Positions 6,518 to 12,475 of a stretch of DNA of 12,475 bases are shown here, one piece after another. Position 1 is the stretch's first letter. Each line of letters begins with the position of its first letter. Made by a program: the position numbers and the translations under genes. The notes beneath the pieces were generated by a model, which had not been told where the DNA came from, did not search any database, and saw nothing but the letters and a program-made list of their open reading frames with translations. The stretch covers positions 1-12,475 of the forward strand of contig JAIELM010000442.1 of assembly GCA_019752975.1 (NCBI GenBank), in the 5' to 3' direction. Source of the stretch: Undibacterium sp. GTDB taxonomy: Bacteria > Pseudomonadota > Gammaproteobacteria > Burkholderiales > Burkholderiaceae_D.

Positions 6518-7813
6518 ATGGTAAGCGCAAAAATTGTCTTGATTTCGGCGATCGCCTCAGGTCAAGGTAAGACCACAGTGACCGCCGCGTTAGCAGGTAA
6601 ATTACGGCAGATGGGCAGGCGTGTCAGAGTATTTAAAACGGGCCCAGATTTTATCGACCCGATGATGTTAGAGCGAGCTAGTGGCGCACCAGTTTTGTCC
6701 TTGGATTTATGGATGCTTGGTTTAGAAGCTTCACATAGTTTGCTGGCACAAGCGGCTAAAGAAGTTGATGTGATCTTGATTGAAGGTGTGATGGGCTTGT
6801 ACGATGGCAATCCATCCTCAGCTGATCTAGCCCGCGCTTTCGGTGTTCCCGTCTTAGCGGTGGTGGACGCTAGCGCGATGGCGCAAACGGTAGGTGCGGT
6901 GGTGATGGGTTTACGTGATTTTGGTCCTGTGAATTTGGCGGGTGTTATCGCGAATAAAATCGCCTCGATTGGACATGCCAACATGATCAAGGATGCCATG
7001 AAAGAGATCCCCTTGCTGGGAACTTTGGCGAGGCAAGAACAAGCTTTGCCCGAGCGTCATCTGGGTTTGGTTCTGCCCAATGAAGTGGCGCAAATTGAAT
7101 CTATCTTAGATCAACAAGCAGCGAGTTTGACCCTTAACTTGGACCTATGGAACAGCCTGCCACCGACAGCTTTTGAATTAGCTGAGCCGGCTATCGCCAC
7201 GCAAGCCTATTTACAAGGAAAATGCATAGCCATCGCGCGTGATGCGGCTTTTGCTTTCATTTATCCAGCGAATCTTTTGTGCTTGCAAAGCATGGGGGCG
7301 GAGTTGATTTTCTTTTCTCCGATCGCAAACGAGGCCGTTCCAAGTCAAGCTGATGCGGTCTATTTGCCTGGAGGTTATCCAGAGTTACATGCGGAAAAAC
7401 TAGCGCAAGCCAAACATTGGCAAGCCTCAATTCGTGATTGTCACGCACAAGGTCTACCGATCTGGGCCGAGTGTGGTGGCATGATGTCCGTGTGTGAAAA
7501 ATTAGTGGATATGCAGGAACAAATCTGGACCATGGCGGGTCTTTTTGCAGGCAGCGTCAAAATGCAAAAACGCCTAGCTGCACTAGGTGGGCTAGCCTGG
7601 CAGACCGAGCAAGGAGAATTGCGCGGACATACTTTTCACTACTCCCGTTTTGAAACCTCGTTAGCGGCACAAGACTGCACGGTTAAGCAAAAGGATGGAG
7701 AAGCCGGTGAGTCCATCTATCAGGTGGGTAATTGTCGTGGTTCGTATTTTCATGCTTATTTTCCTTCTAATCCACGAGCGGCAGCACAATTATTTTTGGA
7801 AGCGAAGACATGA
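6518..7813 (+). CDS. cobB: Cobyrinic acid a,c-diamide synthase (CobB/CbiA)
   Basis: 431 residues from ATG 6518. It amidates the a and c carboxylates of (hydrogeno)cobyrinic acid using ATP and glutamine. The N-terminal synthetase domain has the P-loop IASGQGKTTVTAALA (about 12-26), FKTGPDFIDP (39-48) and IEGVMGLYDG (88-97). The C-terminal class I glutamine amidotransferase domain has LPGGYPELHAEKLA (283-296), WAECGGMM with nucleophile Cys319, RGHTFHYSRFE (369-379), and GSYFHAYFPSNP with His412. All catalytic elements are present. ATG 6518 matches the usual short lead-in to the P-loop but has a poor ribosome site. GTG 6494, in the same frame and overlapping the cobO stop with GGGG 6 nt before it, is a fair alternative giving 439 residues. 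It is the last gene of the riboswitch operon; other late cobalamin genes are not in this window. Confidence 0.94.
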   Translation: MVSAKIVLISAIASGQGKTTVTAALAGKLRQMGRRVRVFKTGPDFIDPMMLERASGAPVLSLDLWMLGLEASHSLLAQAAKEVDVILIEGVMGLYDGNPSSADLARAFGVPVLAVVDASAMAQTVGAVVMGLRDFGPVNLAGVIANKIASIGHANMIKDAMKEIPLLGTLARQEQALPERHLGLVLPNEVAQIESILDQQAASLTLNLDLWNSLPPTAFELAEPAIATQAYLQGKCIAIARDAAFAFIYPANLLCLQSMGAELIFFSPIANEAVPSQADAVYLPGGYPELHAEKLAQAKHWQASIRDCHAQGLPIWAECGGMMSVCEKLVDMQEQIWTMAGLFAGSVKMQKRLAALGGLAWQTEQGELRGHTFHYSRFETSLAAQDCTVKQKDGEAGESIYQVGNCRGSYFHAYFPSNPRAAAQLFLEAKT

Positions 7814-7858
7814 TGCAGTAAATTGTTGTTTCAGAAGGCTAGTGCAGATTTAACGGAA

Positions 7859-7898
7859 AAATCAAAAATACTGATTGCACGTACAGTATTTTTGATTT
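7859..7898. terminator. Perfect 15-bp dyad downstream of cobB, probable terminator
   Basis: AAATCAAAAATACTG (7859-7873) and CAGTATTTTTGATTT (7884-7898) are exact complements around a 10-nt loop (ATTGCACGTA), 45 nt after the cobB stop. The 3' arm is T-rich and runs into TATATT, so it works as a terminator for btuB-cobO-cobB, though the stem is A+T-rich and lacks a GC core. The symmetry would allow use from either side. Confidence 0.6.
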
Positions 7899-7922
7899 AT
7901 ATTACTAATCACTGATGATTTA

Positions 7923-7940
7923 TTCAGCAAAATTGCTGAA
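7923..7940. repeat. Palindrome upstream of the small gene, possible operator
   Basis: TTCAGCAA (7923-7930), spacer AA, TTGCTGAA (7933-7940): perfect 8-bp arms with a 2-nt spacer. The short spacer favours a dimeric protein binding site over an RNA hairpin. It lies 17 nt before the small gene's ATG and just before its ribosome binding site. Confidence 0.35.
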
Positions 7941-7957
7941 CATGACGGAGATTAAAA

Positions 7958-8274
7958 ATGATGAATTTAGAACAGTCCTTTGAACCGCGCTTTGGTCTGC
8001 AATTTTGCCCAAACTCTTTTTTGCTTCGACTTGGCTCCCGTGAAATTTTTGTTTGCCGAGATTTTAGATCTAGGCCTTACCGTGTAAACCCCATCATTGA
8101 TTGCTCTGCAGGTGTACAAATGGGGCATGTGGAAATTCTGGTTTTTCGCAAATTTTTACTGATCTTCAGCAAAGCAAGATGGTGAGTCCTAGCGTCTGCG
8201 AAAACCGCCCTAGCGAGTTGCCGACGAAGATAGTACTGTGCTTCGGCGAGGAGGCAACAACGACGCTGGGGTGA
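7958..8274 (+). pseudogene. Small unknown gene, apparently frameshifted
   Basis: ATG 7958 is preceded by CGGAG at 7946-7950. The first frame runs 75 codons to TGA 8183-8185 (MMNLEQSFEPRFGLQFC... to SKARW). A second frame, open from 8101 to TGA 8272-8274, reads GFSQIFTDLQQSKMVSPSVC..., ending CFGEEATTTLG, and looks equally coding. Adding one base to either of two T5 runs (8142-8146 or 8153-8157) joins them into one protein of about 105 residues, reading through ...VEILVFSQIFTDLQQSK.... The intact product would contain several cysteines and no membrane segment or signal peptide. I do not recognise it. It could be a real one-base deletion, a homopolymer sequencing error, or a 75-residue gene with chance open frame after it. 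It ends 21 nt from the convergent cheZ gene. Confidence 0.45.
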
Positions 8275-8295
8275 TTTTTGTGTCAGTTCTCAAGC

Positions 8296-8934
8296 TTAAA
8301 AGCCGAGATCGGAGAGTAAATCATCGACATTGTCTTGACTTAATTGCGTACCACCAACAGAGCCAGGTCCAGCCAATATTTCCTCTTGTTTGTGTGCGGA
8401 AATCGCTCCTTCAGGAGCACCGCTGATTAGCAGTGCGAGTAAGTCTTTTTCTGTGCGCTCTAGCAGATTAACGACCTTCTTAATGAGTTGTCCGGTGAGA
8501 TCTTGGAAGTCTTGTGCCATCATGATGTTGGACAAGGCTTTTTCTGTGGCGGCGCTGGTGTTTTTTGCTTCGGAGACGAAGGAGTGCGTTTGCATTAACA
8601 GCGAGAGTAGATCTTCTTTGGATAAGGTTTCTAGTGCTGCTGCATTCATTTTGGAGAGAAGTTCATCGGCGGCTTTGCCGCATTGCTGTTGTAATGGTTG
8701 GGTAACTTCCACCGCACTAAGGACGGTATTGGCTGCGTTTTCGGTCAATACTGCAATATGATGCAGCCTTTCGCGTGCAGAAGGAAATTCGTTTGAGGCC
8801 TCTGCTACAATCGCATCTGCGCCAACCCAAGTAAGCGCATCGTGTAGTGTACGCACGACATGACCAAGTCCTTTATACATGAGTTCGGGATTTTCTCCGT
8901 TTGGTTTGGTACTTTTAGAGAATTTCTCGTTCAT
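8296..8934 (-). CDS. cheZ: Protein phosphatase CheZ (dephosphorylates CheY-P)
   Basis: 212 residues, matching the ~214 of enterobacterial CheZ. It removes phosphate from CheY-P so that flagellar motor switching can reset. Long amphipathic helices (about 55-165) form the dimeric four-helix bundle. The catalytic segment MMAQDFQDLTGQLIKKV (138-154) holds the D-x-x-x-Q pair Asp145/Gln149, equivalent to Asp143/Gln147 of E. coli. After a flexible Gly/Pro linker, the C-terminal tail DNVDDLLSDLGF (201-212) is the CheY-P-binding helix. ATG 8934 follows AAAGGG (read on the minus strand) by about 7 nt. No other chemotaxis gene is in the window, and the gene has its own promoter, so it appears to be a single-gene unit here. 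Confidence 0.93.
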   Translation of the reverse strand: MNEKFSKSTKPNGENPELMYKGLGHVVRTLHDALTWVGADAIVAEASNEFPSARERLHHIAVLTENAANTVLSAVEVTQPLQQQCGKAADELLSKMNAAALETLSKEDLLSLLMQTHSFVSEAKNTSAATEKALSNIMMAQDFQDLTGQLIKKVVNLLERTEKDLLALLISGAPEGAISAHKQEEILAGPGSVGGTQLSQDNVDDLLSDLGF

Positions 8935-8969
8935 GAATTAGCCCTTTAATGTTGTCACTGTGTCGATAA

Positions 8970-8998
8970 ATCATAATTGAGAACAGGGAAACATTCAA
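8970..8998 (-). promoter_or_regulatory. Sigma-70-type promoter of cheZ
   Basis: On the minus strand, TTGAAT (complement of 8993-8998) and TATGAT (complement of 8970-8975) are separated by exactly 17 nt. The -10 lies 35 nt before the cheZ ATG. This is the best promoter match in the window. Confidence 0.6.
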
Positions 8999-9000
8999 TA

Positions 9001-9018
9001 AATATCGGCTTCGATATT
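9001..9018. terminator. Hairpin between recJ and cheZ
   Basis: AATATCG (9001-9007), loop GCTT, CGATATT (9012-9018) is a perfect 7-bp inverted repeat located 27 nt after the recJ stop codon and touching the cheZ -35 box. Read leftward it is followed by only a mixed TATTGAATG, so it is a weak terminator for recJ or an operator for cheZ. Confidence 0.35.
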
Positions 9019-9045
9019 CCTCCCAAGTTGTTTTTGACTCTTTAT

Positions 9046-10740
9046 CTAGGCTGCTTCTATATGTTCCACTAATAATTGCACCTTGGTCACACCATTGTAT
9101 TCGTTGGCATCTAGGCGAAAAGCCACTTTAACATTTCCTCCAAAACTTTCAGTGTGGCCAAACCAAATCGCGTCGTAGCGTTGTCCATTTTTTTCTAGGA
9201 GTAGTTTGAGATGACGCTCTTTTAAAATACGCTGTGAAACCAATTTAAATTCATCGCAAAAAAGTGGTGGTGCAAAACCTTGCCCCCAGACTTGGGTCGC
9301 TAAGAGCGCAATAAAATCGGTGGTGTAATAAGCCTCTTCCAATGCGCCGTCGGTTTCTACAATGCGCTCCAATTGAGTATGACTGAGCCAACTTTTTCCT
9401 ACCGCTTCAAAGGCGGCTTGAAAAGCGGGGAAGTCCTCGAAACGTAAAGTGAGTCCCGCTGCCATGGCGTGACCGCCGAATTTTTGTATTATATTGGGAG
9501 CGTGTTTGGAAACAAGGTCTAAGGCATCGCGTAAATGAAAACCGGGAATGGAACGACCCGAACCTTTGATCAATCCCTCGTCACCGGGGGCGAAGGTGAT
9601 GGTAGGGCGATAAAATTTATCCTTTAAACGTGATGCGACGATCCCGATCACGCCTTGATGCCACGATTCGTCAAAGACGGTGATGGTGTGATTATCTTGG
9701 GCTTGAAAGTCATCTAAATGAAGTAGGGCGACGTCTTGCATTTCGCGTTCTATATCTTTACGGTCGGCATTGATGTGATTTAATTCTTGTGCGATTTGCC
9801 ATGCACGACCTTCATCGTCAGTGGTTAAGCATTCTATGCCTAAAGACATATCGGCGAGGCGACCAGCAGCATTTAAACGCGGCCCGACAGCAAAACCCAA
9901 ATCAAATGGACTAGCACTACGTGCTTCGCGGCTGGCGACTCTAAATAGCGCAGCGATGCCAGCGTTCATGCGTCCAGAACGCATACGTTGTAAACCTTGG
10001 GCAACGAGGATGCGATTGTTAGGATCTAATTTGACCACGTCAGCGACCGTGCCTAGCGCGACCAAGTCGAGTAAAACATCTAGCTTAGGTTGACTCTTGG
10101 CGTCGAAGAGACCACGCCGACGGATCTCGGCACGCAAGGCAAGTAAGACATAAAACATGACACCAACCCCTGCGATATTTTTGCTGGCAAAGGTGCAGTG
10201 GGGTTGATTGGGGTTAACAATCACAGCGGCTTCTGGCAGGGCATCTGCCGGTAAATGATGGTCAGTGACGAGTACTTGTATGCCTAGCACATTGGCGGCG
10301 GCTACGCCCTCGATGCTGGCAATCCCATTATCGACGGTGATGATGATGTCGGGTGCTTTTTCGCGCACGCTCAGTGCGACTATTTCTGGTGTTAGTCCAT
10401 ATCCGTACTCGAAGCGATTTGGCACGATGTAATCGACTTGCGCACCCAACATACGCAGCCCACGTAGTCCAACGGCGCAGGCGGTGGCGCCGTCGCAGTC
10501 ATAGTCCGCGACGATCACCATTTTTTTATTGGAAGCGATGGCATCGGCTAAAAAAATGGCTGCTTTTTGATTGTGTAGTAATTCGTTAGGCGGTATGAGC
10601 GCGCTTAAGTCACTGGATAGTTCTTTGGGCTCAACAATGCCACGGGCCGCAAATAACCGCGCTAATACGGGATGCAGGCCGCTTTGGCGTAGGGTTTCAG
10701 CTTGGCGAAAAGAGTAGGGGCGGGTGCTGATGCGGGTCAT
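9046..10740 (-). CDS. recJ: Single-stranded-DNA-specific exonuclease RecJ
   Basis: 564 residues, the usual length for RecJ. It degrades single-stranded DNA 5' to 3' in recombination (RecFOR), mismatch and base-excision repair. The DHH domain shows motif I VADYDCDGATA (77-87; Asp79, Asp81, Asp83), TVDNG with Asp137, the signature TDHHLP (159-164), and GTVADVV (230-236). The DHHA1 part contains SWHQGVIGIVASRL (359-372), GSGRSIPG (393-400) and FGGHAMAAGL (421-430), followed by the OB-fold (about 450-564). All metal-binding residues are intact. ATG 10740 gives the conventional N-terminus but has no clear Shine-Dalgarno. It lies 45 nt downstream of the RpfE-type gene in the same direction and is probably co-transcribed with it. 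Confidence 0.96.
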   Translation of the reverse strand: MTRISTRPYSFRQAETLRQSGLHPVLARLFAARGIVEPKELSSDLSALIPPNELLHNQKAAIFLADAIASNKKMVIVADYDCDGATACAVGLRGLRMLGAQVDYIVPNRFEYGYGLTPEIVALSVREKAPDIIITVDNGIASIEGVAAANVLGIQVLVTDHHLPADALPEAAVIVNPNQPHCTFASKNIAGVGVMFYVLLALRAEIRRRGLFDAKSQPKLDVLLDLVALGTVADVVKLDPNNRILVAQGLQRMRSGRMNAGIAALFRVASREARSASPFDLGFAVGPRLNAAGRLADMSLGIECLTTDDEGRAWQIAQELNHINADRKDIEREMQDVALLHLDDFQAQDNHTITVFDESWHQGVIGIVASRLKDKFYRPTITFAPGDEGLIKGSGRSIPGFHLRDALDLVSKHAPNIIQKFGGHAMAAGLTLRFEDFPAFQAAFEAVGKSWLSHTQLERIVETDGALEEAYYTTDFIALLATQVWGQGFAPPLFCDEFKLVSQRILKERHLKLLLEKNGQRYDAIWFGHTESFGGNVKVAFRLDANEYNGVTKVQLLVEHIEAA

Positions 10741-10785
10741 ATTTGATGTTGACGTTATGGTGTTTATGAAGAACTTAAGAAGTGC

Positions 10786-11796
10786 TTATGACATATTTAA
10801 TGTTAGCGCGAGTAGCGACTTTAATGTTGGTTTTCGCCAAAATCGGAGATTTTTTCCTGAAGTGAAATGGTAGTGCGCGAGTTTGGTACTGTCACTCAAA
10901 TAGAAATCTACGCTGCTGATTTCCTTATTTTTTAAAGCTAGTTGCAAGGGCAAAAACCATGTGGTTTCCAAACAATTGATCTGCGCTAGCCATTCAGCTG
11001 CATCACCGTTGATGGCGGATTCGATTAAATTGGGTAGGCAAATACGATTGCTATCTCCACTCAGTTGCGACAGACCTTGTTCACCATTCTGGAATGTGGA
11101 GTTGGCAAGTTCTGCACTGCCGCTGTGCAGCCAAACAGAGTTGATAGGACGTTCTCCTCGCTCTTCTCGCGCTTGATTGATGGGATGAATGTGCCACAGC
11201 ATTTGTATTTCGTTTTGCAGCGTACGCCATGCGCGCGCATGGTCGCCTTCGGCGATCCAAATGGTCATATTGTGGCCACTGGCGGCGTCAAGGCTAGCAG
11301 TTTGTAAGTTGGACCAATCGTCGGCACGCAAGAACCAAGTTTTTGCATCGCCATAAATCAGGGTTTTACCCACTTCTTCACATAGGGATTTTGCTGCTTC
11401 AAATAAGGTGCGTGCTTCAGCTTCCTCAAATTTGAGACGTCTTTGATCCATCATCACCAGATGATCGCGAGCGACATGAATATGCACCGGGCTTAAGCTG
11501 AACCAATAACCACTTTCGGGTAAGAGAGAAAATTCTTGCATACGCAGGTGAGTTAACGGCGCACTCGTTTGTCTCCCCTCATGGCCTGTCGATAGACTCG
11601 AAGTGAGCCAGCGTTCGTGGGGTAGTAAGCGAGAAAACTCATCAAATTCAAGCACTTGTCCTTGTTTTGCGTAGCCGAGCAAGTGAGCTAAAGACGGCGT
11701 AGACATCTGCCGCACAAGTTCTTTTTGGTGGGGAGTAGGGGGAATGCCGAAAGGCAAAATAATTTCTAAATGGCTCATATGCGTATTGTATGGCAA
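10786..11796 (-). CDS. RpfE-type conserved protein (function unknown)
   Basis: 336 residues from TTG 11796, soluble, without signal peptide, transmembrane segment or known catalytic motif. Recognisable blocks are HLEIILPFGIPP near the N-terminus, GYWFSLSPVHIHVARDHLVM (about 96-115), and a central WRTLQNEIQMLWHIHPIN followed by INSVWLHSGSAE. This pattern and the position next to recJ and lolC match the family annotated in Burkholderiales as regulatory protein, RpfE type, after the Xanthomonas rpf cluster where rpfE also neighbours recJ; no biochemical role is established that I know of. TTG 11796 has an excellent GAGGA 7 nt upstream. ATG 11778 (MSHLEIILPF) fits the usual family start but lacks a ribosome site. 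The start is therefore uncertain by six codons. Confidence 0.8.
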   Translation of the reverse strand: MPYNTHMSHLEIILPFGIPPTPHQKELVRQMSTPSLAHLLGYAKQGQVLEFDEFSRLLPHERWLTSSLSTGHEGRQTSAPLTHLRMQEFSLLPESGYWFSLSPVHIHVARDHLVMMDQRRLKFEEAEARTLFEAAKSLCEEVGKTLIYGDAKTWFLRADDWSNLQTASLDAASGHNMTIWIAEGDHARAWRTLQNEIQMLWHIHPINQAREERGERPINSVWLHSGSAELANSTFQNGEQGLSQLSGDSNRICLPNLIESAINGDAAEWLAQINCLETTWFLPLQLALKNKEISSVDFYLSDSTKLAHYHFTSGKNLRFWRKPTLKSLLALTLNMS

Positions 11797-11821
11797 ACTA
11801 GCGTCCTCTTAGAAAAAATGG

Positions 11822-12475
11822 ATGCATCCCTTGTTGAAAAATCTCCCTTTTGAATGGCTAGTCGGCTTGCGCTATACACGTGCAGGGCGACGTAGTGGTC
11901 GCAGTAGCTTCATCTCATTTATTTCTTTTGTCTCTATGGCGGGCATCGCGCTAGGTGTGGCGGCGCTGATTATCGTGTTGTCGGTGATGAATGGATTTCA
12001 AAAAGAAGTGCGTGATCGTATGCTGTCGGTGTTGCCGCATATTGAGGTGTTTGACGCTAGCGGAGTGATCCCTGATTGGAAGGCGACCGCACGAGAAACG
12101 CAAAAACATCCTGCCGTTGTCGGTGTGGCGCCCTATGTCGATGCACAAGCGATGATGATCAATGATGGGGTGATGCGCGGTGCGATGCTGCGCGGTATTT
12201 TGCCTGAGGAGGAGCCCAAGGTTTCGGTTGTCGCTTCGAGGTTGAAAGCGGGTAAGTTGAGTGACCTAACGGAAGGTTCATTTAATATCATTCTCGGTAT
12301 AGAGCTGGCTCGCGCCATGCATGTGGGGATAGGTGAAAAAGTGACGCTAGCCGCTGCCGAAGGGCAGTTAACTCCTGCTGGGACTGTGCCACGTTTAAAA
12401 GCTTTTACGGTGATTGGGGTATTTGACGCTGGACACTATGAATTTGATTCTGGCATGGCCTTCATCCACATCGCC
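11822..12475 (+). CDS. lolC: Lipoprotein-releasing ABC transporter permease LolC/LolE (3' end outside window)
   Basis: 218 codons are present; the frame is open at the right edge. LolC/E with the LolD ATPase extracts outer-membrane lipoproteins from the inner membrane and hands them to LolA. The N-terminus has the family's GLRYTRAGRRSGRSSFISFI (cytoplasmic lead). Transmembrane segment one follows (about 31-58, ending AALIIVLSVMNGF), then EVRDRMLSVLPHIEVF and the start of the periplasmic domain with IILGIELARAMHVGIGEKV and FTVIGVFDAGHYEFD. ATG 11822 gives the normal start, although its ribosome site is weak; TTG 11831 is an alternative. Only 25 nt separate it from the divergent RpfE-type gene. 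LolC and LolE are hard to tell apart from the N-terminus alone. Confidence 0.93.
   Translation, partial: MHPLLKNLPFEWLVGLRYTRAGRRSGRSSFISFISFVSMAGIALGVAALIIVLSVMNGFQKEVRDRMLSVLPHIEVFDASGVIPDWKATARETQKHPAVVGVAPYVDAQAMMINDGVMRGAMLRGILPEEEPKVSVVASRLKAGKLSDLTEGSFNIILGIELARAMHVGIGEKVTLAAAEGQLTPAGTVPRLKAFTVIGVFDAGHYEFDSGMAFIHIA

Noticed and set aside
6562..6999. A 145-codon minus-strand frame inside cobB
   Set aside because: Low-complexity Ala/Ser/Thr/Lys composition mirrors the codon pattern of cobB on the other strand; no ribosome site or recognisable motif.
8140..8160. Programmed -1 ribosomal frameshift in the small gene
   Set aside because: The T-runs do not fit the X-XXY-YYZ slippery pattern in the reading frame and no stimulatory hairpin or pseudoknot is evident just downstream. 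A deletion or sequencing error is simpler.
1..12475. CRISPR arrays, tRNA or rRNA genes, insertion sequences, integrase attachment sites
   Set aside because: I looked for regularly spaced repeats, cloverleaf motifs, transposase signatures and flanking direct repeats on both strands and found none I could support.

Overview
The window looks like a mid-G+C betaproteobacterial chromosome, most likely Burkholderiales and possibly Oxalobacteraceae. This is inferred from the gene order recJ / RpfE-type gene / lolC, a CheZ with the classic DLTGQ motif, and a cobalamin riboswitch driving btuB-cobO-cobB. No rRNA, tRNA, CRISPR array or insertion sequence is visible.

Left third (1-3100): an accessory, A+T-richer segment. 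It opens inside a large polymorphic-toxin-like protein whose 5' end lies outside the window. A small cytoplasmic protein follows at once, its ribosome binding site overlapping the toxin stop codon, and is probably the cognate immunity protein. Directly after it is a start-less fragment that looks like the tip of a different toxin, a typical relic of C-terminal cassette exchange. About 600 bases without a convincing intact gene follow, holding a strong leftward terminator and possible minus-strand coding remnants.

Middle (3100-7900): a VOC-fold (glyoxalase/bleomycin resistance type) protein, then a cobalamin riboswitch of about 230 nt with a downstream pair of mutually exclusive hairpins, then a tight operon. 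BtuB imports corrinoid across the outer membrane, CobO adenosylates it, and CobB amidates cobyrinic acid at the a and c side chains. A perfect 15-bp dyad ends the operon.

Right part (7900-12475): a small unknown gene that appears broken by a one-base frameshift, then the minus-strand genes cheZ (with its own good promoter), recJ and an RpfE-type conserved gene. The last is divergent, by only 25 nt, from lolC, which runs off the right edge. cheZ, recJ, the RpfE-type gene and lolC are housekeeping or chemotaxis genes. The variable material is concentrated at 1-3100 and 7900-8280.

The most notable items are the toxin/immunity pair with an unrecognised His-rich C-terminal domain, the orphan second toxin tip, the riboswitch expression platform, and the frameshifted small gene.
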